From the NCBI GenBank assembly GCA_046483075.1, contig JAWODV010000065.1, positions 1 to 6,497 of the forward strand: a stretch of 6,497 nucleotides of DNA, read 5' to 3'. This DNA is from JASMTM01 sp046483075. GTDB taxonomy: Bacteria > Thermotogota > Thermotogae > Petrotogales > Kosmotogaceae. The position numbers were made by a program, and so were the translations under genes. Shown here piece after piece: positions 1 through 5,540 of the stretch. Below the pieces are notes generated by a model. It had not been told where the DNA came from. It was given only the letters and a program-made list of their open reading frames with translations, and searched no databases. Position 1 is the stretch's first letter; every line of letters begins with the position of its first letter.

Positions 1-88
1 ATCTGAGTTTTCTTGAACGTCGCGTCAAAACTATATGATATTCTATGGTCAAAAGTATCAATGGAACAACTATCGATGCTGATTTCAA
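1..88 (-). CDS. 5' end of an unidentified divergent gene (partial, TTG start)
   Basis: A minus-strand frame begins with TTG at 88-86 and stays open for 29 codons to the window edge. The start is chosen because AAGGAG (complement of 96-101) lies 7 nt upstream of the TTG, and no ATG occurs on this strand in the segment. The peptide begins MKSASIVVPLILLTIEYHIV and continues into a basic TRRSRKLR stretch. A hydrophobic N-terminus followed by positive charge would fit a membrane protein with a cytoplasmic segment after the first helix. I do not recognise the family from so little sequence. It is divergent from cinA, with 97 bp between the two starts. A TATAAT on the minus strand (113 to 108) could be its -10 box, but no good -35 is visible. 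An open frame of this length could occur by chance; the ribosome-binding site is the main support. Confidence 0.45.
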   Translation of the reverse strand, partial: MKSASIVVPLILLTIEYHIVLTRRSRKLR

Positions 89-113
89 GAAATCACTCCT
101 TATTTATATTATA

Positions 114-147
114 TTACAAGGTATCTTTTACATAACTATTATATAAT
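114..147 (+). promoter_or_regulatory. Candidate cinA promoter
   Basis: TTACAA (114-119) is followed after 17 bp by TATTAT (137-142), which overlaps a perfect TATAAT (142-147). Either -10 would place the RNA start about 30 nt upstream of the cinA ATG and leave its Shine-Dalgarno GGAGGG (175-180) in the leader. The region is very AT-rich, so matches by chance are easy. Confidence 0.4.
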
Positions 148-185
148 CCTTCTTGGTAGGCTTATAATGAAATCGGAGGGATAGA

Positions 186-1424
186 ATGAACGCTGAAATA
201 ATAAACGTAGGAACTGAAATCCTGCTGGGTAATATTATAAATACAAACAGTACATATTTATCCAGAAAACTGGCTGAGCTTGGTATAAATCTATACAAAC
301 ACACAGTTGTCGGTGATAACATGGAAAGGCTTACAGATTCTATAAATGATGCACTGAGTCGCGTAGACATTGTTATAACTACAGGTGGTCTGGGACCGAC
401 ACAGGATGATATTACCAAAGAAGCGGTGGCAAAGTGTCTCGATAAAAAGCTGATTTTAGACAATGAATCCTTAAAACATATAGAATGCTTTTTCAAAAAT
501 CGAAATAAGAGCATGAACGAATACAACAAAAAACAGGCTTATTTTCCCGAAGGTTCAAAAATTCTTGAAAACACTGTAGGAACTGCTCCAGGCTGTATAG
601 TTGAGGATAAAGGAAAGATAATTATTCTACTCCCTGGTCCTCCTCATGAAATGATAGAAATGTTCGAGCAAAATGTATTCAATTACCTCAGAAAAAAGAG
701 CGAGCAGATTATTCACTCCAGATTTCTCAGATTATTTGGTATTGGTGAAAGTGATGTTGTTAAAAAAATCGAAGATATTATTGAAGAGCAAGACAATCCA
801 ACAATTGCACCTTACGCTGATGGATATCAGGTATCGTTAAGAATAACTGCAAACACAAAAAACAAATCATATGCCAATATAATGATAAATAATATAGAAA
901 AAAGAATTCAAGAAAGATTGGGACAATACATCTACAGTAAAGATAACGAAACCCTGGAAAGTGTGGTTCTAAATGCTCTAATTAAAAATAACAAAACGAT
1001 TTCATTTGCAGAATCCTGTACCGGTGGAATGATTTCTGCAAAAATAGTTGGTGTTCCCGGAGCTTCAAAAGCTTTTCTCGGCACAGTAGTGGCTTACAGC
1101 AATGAAATAAAAATTCGTGAGCTCAATACCCCAAAGAAAACCTTAAGAAAGTATGGTGCGGTGAGTGAAGAAACCGCAAAAGAAATGGCAAGAGATATTA
1201 GAAAATCTTTCGGAAGTGACATAGGTTTATCAACTACGGGTATTGCCGGACCTTCCGGTGGTACTCCTGAAAAACCCGTTGGAACTGTGTATATTGGATT
1301 GAGTTATGGAGAAGAGGATAATGCGTCTCTTTTCCATTTCAAAGGTGATAGAAACAGGATACGAACCCTCACTACAATACACGCCTTAGACTTAATCAGA
1401 AAAACCCTCCAAATTATTTCTTAA
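186..1424 (+). CDS. cinA: CinA family protein: MoCF-like domain plus nicotinamide-nucleotide amidase domain
   Basis: A 412-residue, full-length CinA. Residues 1-170 form the molybdopterin-binding-like (MoaB/Mog, COG1058) domain, with TTGGLGPTQDD at 65-75 and LPGPPHEM at 149-156. A linking domain covers about 175-255. Residues 258-410 form the PncC amidase domain, with AESCTGG at 275-281, YGAVSEET at 323-330 and TGIAGPSGGTPEKPVGTV at 351-368. In characterised two-domain CinA proteins the N-terminal part acts as an ADP-ribose pyrophosphatase. The C-terminal part deamidates nicotinamide mononucleotide, returning it to NAD synthesis in the cytoplasm. The name comes from its competence/damage-inducible expression in Streptococcus. 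All these motifs are present, so both activities are plausible; neither can be proven from sequence. The ATG follows GGAGGG by 5 nt. The next gene is 136 bp downstream, and no hairpin terminator is visible between them. Confidence 0.95.
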   Translation: MNAEIINVGTEILLGNIINTNSTYLSRKLAELGINLYKHTVVGDNMERLTDSINDALSRVDIVITTGGLGPTQDDITKEAVAKCLDKKLILDNESLKHIECFFKNRNKSMNEYNKKQAYFPEGSKILENTVGTAPGCIVEDKGKIIILLPGPPHEMIEMFEQNVFNYLRKKSEQIIHSRFLRLFGIGESDVVKKIEDIIEEQDNPTIAPYADGYQVSLRITANTKNKSYANIMINNIEKRIQERLGQYIYSKDNETLESVVLNALIKNNKTISFAESCTGGMISAKIVGVPGASKAFLGTVVAYSNEIKIRELNTPKKTLRKYGAVSEETAKEMARDIRKSFGSDIGLSTTGIAGPSGGTPEKPVGTVYIGLSYGEEDNASLFHFKGDRNRIRTLTTIHALDLIRKTLQIIS

Positions 1425-1560
1425 GCTGTCATTTTTATTTTGTTTTCTGGTTGTTTTTAATCTATGAAATATAAAGCAAAATAAAACTTTACTACTTTAA
1501 AATGAAACCAATAATTTTCTTATTTTGGGTTATTATCATAACAAAATTGGAGGTGATTAT

Positions 1561-2502
1561 ATGAGGAAACTTCTACTTCTAATTGTCGTTTTATTTTCAT
1601 TTTCTTTGATTTTTTCTACAACGCTTTATCTGGGCACAGGCTATAACGGTATTTCTAAAATAACGTTTGACGGTAATAAATGGACCAAAACCCAACATTT
1701 TTGTCCGCCCATAAGCACATCCGGAGTTGAAACAACGAGTTACATATACACCTACCTTAGAGATCATGGTTTTTGTGTAATCGATAAAGAACATATGAGT
1801 GTAATTGCACAGATTGACACCTTCCATGCTGAAGATATTGCAATAGACATAAACAAACTAAAAATTTATGTGGCTGACGGGGTAGGTCTTGGTGTTTATT
1901 TTATTGAAAGGCCTTCCAGAATCTGGTTTAGAGGTAAGATCAATTTGAAGGGATGGATCAGCCAGATAGAGCTTATCGATAATTACATAGTAGTTGCATC
2001 TCAACTCAACGGCATCTACCTGTTGAGAGAATGCTCGGATTATTTCATACCACTCGATTTCATTGGCCCGGACTATCTTGATCCTTTGAAAGAGCCTTTA
2101 ATGATAAATTCACTTGAGGTTTTTGTTAGAACAATTTATATTGCTACAAACGATAGCCTTCGTTTGATTCGGATATCTAACAATAAATTTCATAATGAAC
2201 TCCAAATTAGCGATGAAGTTTGCCTGGATGTAGCTGTAAATGGAACATATATAGCAGCAGCTGAGCCAATGAAAAATCGTGTTTCTCTCTTTCTAACGTC
2301 AAATCGAACAAAATCAAAAGAAATATTTTTCCCAAACCAACCAGCGGCGGTTGAACTTCTAAAAGATGAAAATACCGGGAGACTATTTCTGGCGACTATT
2401 GTTAGAGGAACAGGCTTGGTTATTGATGATCTTTCATCGGGAGACAGATGGACTATTGGCGGAAGCTACATGGGTTTTATTAGAAAGCTGTCTGTCCAAT
2501 AG
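1561..2502 (+). CDS. Secreted seven-bladed beta-propeller protein, function unknown
   Basis: A 313-residue protein. ATG 1561 is preferred over an in-frame TTG at 1525 because GGAGGTGA (1549-1556) lies 4 nt upstream and the product then begins with a clean signal peptide: M-R-K, a hydrophobic core to about residue 18, and likely cleavage after S19. There is no lipobox cysteine. The mature part repeats a beta-rich pattern, roughly hydrophobic-Y-hydrophobic-A-x-x-x-G-hydrophobic-x-hydrophobic. It occurs at about residues 22, 61, 101, 141, 191, 229 and 274; clear examples are IYVADGVGLGVYFIE (102-116), YIVVASQLNGIYLLRE (142-157) and LFLATIVRGTGLVID (275-289). Seven repeats about 38-50 residues apart suggest a seven-bladed propeller, loosely like LVIVD-repeat proteins. 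It has four cysteines (48, 72, 158, 221) and no catalytic motif I recognise. It is probably extracytoplasmic and binds a ligand or partner. It may be transcribed with cinA; no convincing promoter of its own is seen. Confidence 0.85.
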   Translation: MRKLLLLIVVLFSFSLIFSTTLYLGTGYNGISKITFDGNKWTKTQHFCPPISTSGVETTSYIYTYLRDHGFCVIDKEHMSVIAQIDTFHAEDIAIDINKLKIYVADGVGLGVYFIERPSRIWFRGKINLKGWISQIELIDNYIVVASQLNGIYLLRECSDYFIPLDFIGPDYLDPLKEPLMINSLEVFVRTIYIATNDSLRLIRISNNKFHNELQISDEVCLDVAVNGTYIAAAEPMKNRVSLFLTSNRTKSKEIFFPNQPAAVELLKDENTGRLFLATIVRGTGLVIDDLSSGDRWTIGGSYMGFIRKLSVQ

Positions 2503-2540
2503 TAAATCCACAAACCAATAAAATAAGCAAGCATATATAT

Positions 2541-2984
2541 TTATTGTTGTTGTCTAATTAAAAGGTACATTACCATTATCGTAGAGAAAGCTGTTGCTAT
2601 AGGAGTTAAAGCATGAATTATCAATGTTAGTTTATTGATAAATTTATCAAAACTCAATAACCCACCTGTAACAAACAATATAACAACAGAAACCACAGCT
2701 ATAATAATGAAAAGAGTTATGATACTTTCTACATCTACAATATTTTTTAATAGATATCGAAATCCAAAAAAACCGAAGATTACAAAGCCTATTGCAATTA
2801 ATTTATGAACATTAAAAAGAGCAGAATTAAGCGGTCTTCCTATACTGCTTAACCATATCCCAAAAACTACTGTAAGAAATAAAAGTATTCCCATGAAAAT
2901 TGTAATTATTGTTGTTCCCAAACTAATCATCCCATCTTTTATCTGATTTCTTAAAGAATATAATAAGTCTATCATAAAATGCAA
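2541..2984 (-). CDS. Small four-helix integral membrane protein, family not recognised
   Basis: A 147-residue, strongly hydrophobic protein with predicted transmembrane segments at about 22-46, 62-78, 86-108 and 119-143, and short charged ends (C-terminus RQQQ). Two histidines lie near the membrane edge of helices 2 and 4 (H60 in FNVHKL, H124 in LIIHAL), and GRPLN precedes helix 2. Paired histidines in a four-helix bundle recall b-type haem proteins, but the similarity is too weak to assign that role. The start is uncertain. TTG 2984 has AAGGAA 10 nt upstream, which is a long spacing; ATG 2975 has no ribosome-binding site. I list the TTG. The gene begins 14 nt after the stop of the second Xre regulator, so it is very likely the last gene of that operon and may be read by translational coupling. 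Its stop faces that of the propeller gene, 38 bp away. Confidence 0.8.
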   Translation of the reverse strand: MHFMIDLLYSLRNQIKDGMISLGTTIITIFMGILLFLTVVFGIWLSSIGRPLNSALFNVHKLIAIGFVIFGFFGFRYLLKNIVDVESIITLFIIIAVVSVVILFVTGGLLSFDKFINKLTLIIHALTPIATAFSTIMVMYLLIRQQQ

Positions 2985-2998
2985 ACCGAATGAATTCC

Positions 2999-3286
2999 TT
3001 AATCATGGTGCTTTATTAACTCAAAATAGATACACATATCAAGCCCAAGCGTCTTTAAATACATAAGATCAACCCATCTGGGAAATGGAGAAGTTCTAAC
3101 GTATTTTGGGAAAAGTAACTCCACCGGTACGTCAAGAACTCTGGAAATATTATCCGCAATATTAAAAGGAGGCATAATTCTTTTGTTTTCAACTGCTGAG
3201 ATATATTTCTGATCCTTTCCTATGGCTTCAGATAATTGCTTCTGGGTATATTTTGAAGATACACGCGTGCTTCTGATAAGATTCAT
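2999..3286 (-). CDS. Xre/Cro-type HTH regulator, second of a tandem pair
   Basis: A 95-residue DNA-binding protein. The helix-turn-helix domain spans about residues 3-60: TQKQLSEAIG (14-23) gives helix 2, QKYISAVENK is the recognition helix region, and LDVPVELLFP closes the domain. This is the usual Xre/Cro fold, as in phage repressors and small transcription regulators. The tail after about residue 62 (SPFPRWVDLMYLKTLGLDM...) is not part of the HTH fold and is unrecognised; it could mediate dimerisation or sense a partner. The ATG (3286-3284) overlaps the TGA of the preceding regulator as ATGA, and GAAGGTGA precedes it, so the two are translationally coupled. The two proteins align through TQ..L....G......S..E and LD.PVE..FP with about one gap, suggesting an ancient duplication. 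They may act as a heterodimer or as repressor and antagonist. The target is unknown. Confidence 0.9.
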   Translation of the reverse strand: MNLIRSTRVSSKYTQKQLSEAIGKDQKYISAVENKRIMPPFNIADNISRVLDVPVELLFPKYVRTSPFPRWVDLMYLKTLGLDMCIYFELIKHHD

Positions 3287-3516
3287 TTGTAATCACCTTC
3301 AACCACTAAAGGAGATTTCCTATCTTTCCTGAACGCCGGAAAAGCTTCTTCAACAGGTAGATCAAGATAAGCCGCCATGGCATCTGCAAGAAAGAAGTCT
3401 GTAACCTTCATTTTTCCCCTTTCGATTTTTGACAGTGTTGTTCTGCTTATACCGGCTACATTAGCCAACTCTTCCTGTGTAATACCCATCTCTTCACGAA
3501 TCTCTTTAATCTTCAT
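3283..3516 (-). CDS. Xre/Cro-type HTH regulator, first of a tandem pair
   Basis: A 77-residue, almost pure HTH protein. KIKEIREEMGITQEELANVA (2-21) forms helices 1 and 2. GISRTTLSKIERG (22-34) holds the recognition helix, in the textbook form S-R-T-T-L-S-K-I-E-R-G. LDLPVEEAFPAF (51-62) ends the domain. Such small Cro-like proteins bind as dimers to short palindromes, usually near their own promoter. The ATG at 3516 has a near-perfect AAGGAGGA 4 nt upstream. It is the first gene of a minus-strand operon (Xre, Xre, membrane protein) and diverges from the DUF6504-like/dinB unit across a 196-bp intergenic region. That region contains an inverted repeat, ATTTAAC-N16-GTTAAAT, which is a reasonable operator candidate. 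Self-regulation is inferred from family habit and position, not shown. Confidence 0.93.
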   Translation of the reverse strand: MKIKEIREEMGITQEELANVAGISRTTLSKIERGKMKVTDFFLADAMAAYLDLPVEEAFPAFRKDRKSPLVVEGDYK

Positions 3517-3547
3517 TGCATCCTCCTTATTTATGGTATTAAAATGT

Positions 3548-3575
3548 ATTCTATATATAATCTATCATAATTTAA
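3548..3575 (-). promoter_or_regulatory. Weak candidate promoter for the Xre-Xre-membrane operon
   Basis: On the minus strand TTAAAT (3575-3570) is followed after 16 bp by TAGAAT (3553-3548), about 32 bp before the first ATG. Neither box is close to consensus, and the AT-rich surroundings offer others, such as TATGAT (3569-3564). Its interest is that the -35 coincides with the left arm of the inverted repeat at 3570-3599. Confidence 0.25.
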
Positions 3576-3599
3576 CTTCTTTTTGCTGTCCTGTTAAAT
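3570..3599. repeat. Inverted repeat ATTTAAC-N16-GTTAAAT, possible operator
   Basis: Two perfect 7-bp arms (3570-3576 and 3593-3599) have centres 23 bp apart, about two helical turns, as expected for a pair of protein half-sites on one face of DNA. The spacer is too long and the stem too AT-rich for an RNA terminator. It lies between the divergent Xre operon and the DUF6504-like/dinB unit, overlapping the candidate Xre-operon -35. Confidence 0.4.
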
Positions 3600-3650
3600 A
3601 TTGGCACATACTCCCACTTAATTAGTTACAGAAAACCATTATGTCGAACT

Positions 3651-3679
3651 TTGTTAGCTCAAAACAAATATGATATACT
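3651..3679 (+). promoter_or_regulatory. Sigma-70-type promoter of the DUF6504-like/dinB unit
   Basis: TTGTTA (3651-3656) and TATACT (3674-3679) are separated by exactly 17 bp. Transcription would begin near 3686, giving a leader of about 27 nt that contains AGGTGG (3703-3708) before ATG 3713. This is the best-placed promoter in the intergenic region. No other promoter is apparent before dinB, so both genes should share this transcript. An imperfect CGAAC-N3-GTTAG dyad (3645-3657) overlaps the -35 box. Confidence 0.6.
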
Positions 3680-3712
3680 TATTTATACCTTGTTATTGAA
3701 GCAGGTGGAAGA

Positions 3713-3955
3713 ATGTATTCCAGGGGCAAACCAATAAAAGTTATTGTCTGTTTCGAGAAAGGTTTTTTCTTTCCTGTTCGTTTTGTGCTAAATGAAAGAA
3801 GTATGCGGATTCATAAGATTGTGTATGTATGGAAAGAACACAGGGGGGATTATCTTGTCTATAAATTCTCAGTTAGAACTTCGAGGGATATCCACATTCT
3901 CGAATATAAAGAATTTGACAAACAATGGTATTATCACGAAAGCCAGTACTGGTAA
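3713..3955 (+). CDS. Small DUF6504-like protein encoded upstream of and overlapping dinB
   Basis: An 80-residue protein of unknown biochemical role. The pattern P-V-R-F-V (about 21-25), then a basic stretch and hydrophobic-x-x-V-W-K (to about 41), then YKFSV (50-54), and a final EYKEFDKQWYYHESQYW, matches my recollection of DUF6504. In that family PVxFxWRGRxYxV is followed by a W-rich core and a C-terminal D-x-x-x-x-x-W-x-L-x-x-x-x-D strand. Members often sit beside Y-family or DnaE2-type polymerase genes, so the location before dinB supports the assignment and a role linked to translesion synthesis. Both are inferences. ATG 3713 follows AGGTGG by 4 nt and a good promoter by about 34 nt. The rich W/Y/F/K composition and the TAA at 3953-3955 suggest a real gene. 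The dinB frame begins inside it in a different phase, so about the last 100 bp are read in two frames. Confidence 0.7.
   Translation: MYSRGKPIKVIVCFEKGFFFPVRFVLNERSMRIHKIVYVWKEHRGDYLVYKFSVRTSRDIHILEYKEFDKQWYYHESQYW
3842..3857 (+). promoter_or_regulatory. Internal AGGGGGG ribosome-binding site and TTG start for dinB
   Basis: A run of six G (3843-3848) after an A lies 6 nt before an in-frame TTG (3855-3857). It can pair with the CCUCC anti-Shine-Dalgarno using one G-U wobble. It is the only start in the dinB frame before the catalytic aspartate that has both a usual start codon and a good ribosome-binding site. The six-G run is also a possible slippage or sequencing-error site: skipping one G would join the small gene's frame to the dinB frame. 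Confidence 0.45.
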
Positions 3956-5129
3956 AATCCGAAAATCTTTTTCATATATTGCCCATATAGATATGGATGC
4001 TTTCTTTGCAAGTGTAGAACAGGCTGCCAATCCCTATCTTAAAGGTAAACCGATAATTGTAACGGGTAAGGATACCAGGCATTCTGTAGTTACTTCGGCA
4101 AGCTATGAAGCCAAAAAACATGGCATCAAGGCAGGTATGCCGGCTTTCAAAGCCCTGCAGTTATGTCCTGATGCAATATCTGTTCCCGTTGATGGTAGCA
4201 AATATACGTATGTGTCTGAGGAAATCATGAAACGTCTCGAATTCATTTCCCCAAGATATTCTGTAGCCAGCATTGACGAAGCATTTATTGATCTATCGGT
4301 TTATAATAGCCTTTCGGATTCACTGAAAGCTTTAAAACTTTTTAGAAATTCCGTTGAAAAAGATTTTGCGATTATTTTTTCAATTGGTGTTTCTGTTAAT
4401 CCCTTGATTGCAAAGATCGCAAGCGATTACAATAAACCCCGTGGTTTTGTTGTTGTTGAAAACGGATCGGAGAAAGATTTTTTAAAGAATGTCAATATAT
4501 CTGAAGTGCCCGGAATTGGACCACACACATTGATGAAACTTAAAAACCGCGGTTATGTAAAAACATCGGAATTGTTGGAAGCCGACGATTTTTACCTTTA
4601 CAATAACTTCGGCAATTCTTTCCTGGGTTTAATAAAATCGTTAGGTGTAAAAAATTATCGAAAAGAGCTGTTTTTCAAAAAAGAACCACCGAAATCTGTT
4701 GGCCACTCTATGACATTGAGTCATAATGTAGATAACATAGAGTTAATAGAAAGAGTAGCAAGCTTCCTGGGAGCAAAGGTTATTTATAGAATGCGGAAAT
4801 ATGGATTCAAGGCCAGAGGAATAAGCCTATTCCTAAAAAATGATGATTTTCACGTACTCCGAACCACGAGAAGACTTTCCTTTTATATTTCGCGCACAGA
4901 GCACCTTAACAATGTTCTTTACTGGCTTTCAAGAGAAATTTGGAACGGAGAGCCTGTAAGGGCAATCGGTGTTTCCCTTTATAAACTCAATCCTGTAAAC
5001 AAAAACGTCTATCAGGAGAATTTGTTTAAAAAAGAAAAGGACACAACTGAGATCGTTATCAAACTTCAGGACCACTTTGGAAAATATTCACTCTTCCCCG
5101 CTTCCATTCTCTCCGTTGCCAGCATTTAA
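3855..5129 (+). CDS. dinB: DNA polymerase IV (Y-family translesion polymerase)
   Basis: A 424-residue error-prone polymerase from the start chosen here. The palm metals are held by D46 of HIDMDAFFASVE and by D141-E142 of SIDEAF. F51 is the expected aromatic steric gate that excludes ribonucleotides. NPLIAKIASDYNKPRGF (182-198) is the conserved fingers/palm segment. PGIG (219-222) is the helix-hairpin-helix of the thumb. The little finger follows from about 280, and QENLF (387-391) fits the QxxLF sliding-clamp motif. It extends primers across damaged bases, recruited by the beta clamp. The start is a problem: typical DinB has DMD at about residue 8. No ATG, GTG or TTG lies between TTG 3915 (no ribosome-binding site) and the ATG inside DMD, which would lose the catalytic Asp. 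TTG 3855 has AGGGGGG upstream; ATG 3792 has none. ATC 3957, just past the small gene's stop, or ATT 3978 would give a normal length by coupled initiation. The end overlaps mgsA by 42 bp. Confidence 0.93.
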   Translation: MSINSQLELRGISTFSNIKNLTNNGIITKASTGKIRKSFSYIAHIDMDAFFASVEQAANPYLKGKPIIVTGKDTRHSVVTSASYEAKKHGIKAGMPAFKALQLCPDAISVPVDGSKYTYVSEEIMKRLEFISPRYSVASIDEAFIDLSVYNSLSDSLKALKLFRNSVEKDFAIIFSIGVSVNPLIAKIASDYNKPRGFVVVENGSEKDFLKNVNISEVPGIGPHTLMKLKNRGYVKTSELLEADDFYLYNNFGNSFLGLIKSLGVKNYRKELFFKKEPPKSVGHSMTLSHNVDNIELIERVASFLGAKVIYRMRKYGFKARGISLFLKNDDFHVLRTTRRLSFYISRTEHLNNVLYWLSREIWNGEPVRAIGVSLYKLNPVNKNVYQENLFKKEKDTTEIVIKLQDHFGKYSLFPASILSVASI

Positions 5130-5516
5130 TGAATTTTTCAGCTGTTTTTCAATCTCTATGACCAGAGCTTCTGCAGAAGCAAGATTGGTAGCCAGCGGAA
5201 TATTATGGACATCACAAACCCTCAAAAGAGCAGAAACATCCGGTTCATGAGGTTGAGCTGTAAGAGGGTCACGTAGAAATATCACAAAATCAATTTTTTC
5301 ACTTGCTAACATACCACCAATTTGTAAATCTCCACCATCAGGCCCGGACCTGACCTTGTTAACTTTTAATTTGATCTTTTCTTCAATCAACGATCCTGTA
5401 TTTCCAGTGGCGTAAATTTCACTCTGTTTGAAAATATCGACATGTTCTTTAACAAACATAATAAGGTCAATTTTTTTCTTATCATGTGCTATTAAAGCTA
5501 TCCTTGGTTTATACAT
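5088..5516 (-). CDS. mgsA: Methylglyoxal synthase
   Basis: A 142-residue cytoplasmic enzyme that removes phosphate from dihydroxyacetone phosphate to give methylglyoxal, a bypass of lower glycolysis when phosphate is short. Family motifs are intact: IALIAHDKKK (6-15), ATGNTG (36-41), SGPDGGDLQIG (57-67) and DPLTAQPHEPDV (83-94). H11, D63, D83, H90 and D93 correspond, with a constant offset of 8, to E. coli H19, D71, D91, H98 and D101, so the enzyme should be active. The ATG (5516) follows GGAGG by 6 nt. It starts 24 bp after the Mrr-like gene on the same strand and probably shares its transcript. The last 15 residues (NSLNAGNGENGSGEE) are a Gly/Asn/Glu-rich tail beyond the conserved fold. The end of this tail runs into the dinB 3' end on the other strand. 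Confidence 0.96.
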   Translation of the reverse strand: MYKPRIALIAHDKKKIDLIMFVKEHVDIFKQSEIYATGNTGSLIEEKIKLKVNKVRSGPDGGDLQIGGMLASEKIDFVIFLRDPLTAQPHEPDVSALLRVCDVHNIPLATNLASAEALVIEIEKQLKNSLNAGNGENGSGEE

Positions 5517-5540
5517 AACATTCCTCCGTTGTAACGATCC

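Noticed and set aside
1..38. Plus-strand frame ending at 36-38 as the tail of an upstream gene
   Set aside because: Only 11 codons are open, with no supporting feature; the minus-strand frame with a good ribosome-binding site explains the segment better.
128..529. Minus-strand open frame of 133 codons across the cinA start
   Set aside because: It lies antisense to the well-conserved MoCF-like domain of CinA and resembles no protein; it is a shadow frame.
1525..1560. TTG 1525 as the start of the propeller protein
   Set aside because: It would place 12 polar residues before the signal peptide and pass through the ribosome-binding site that serves ATG 1561.
1597..1827. Minus-strand open frame inside the propeller gene
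   Set aside because: It is antisense to the signal peptide and first blades, has no ribosome-binding site worth noting and no recognisable product.
2516..2546. CAATAAA...TTTATTG inverted repeat as a bidirectional terminator between the convergent genes
   Set aside because: The stem is 7 bp, nearly all A-T, with a 17-nt loop and no clean U-run, and it includes the membrane gene's stop codon. Rho-independent termination is not supported.
3377..3625. Plus-strand open frame opposite the first Xre regulator
   Set aside because: It is antisense to a clear HTH gene and has an implausible composition; it is a shadow frame.
3792..3854. ATG 3792 as the dinB start
   Set aside because: No Shine-Dalgarno precedes it, and the added residues are an out-of-phase reading of the DUF6504-like gene. 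TTG 3855 or a start nearer DMD is more likely.
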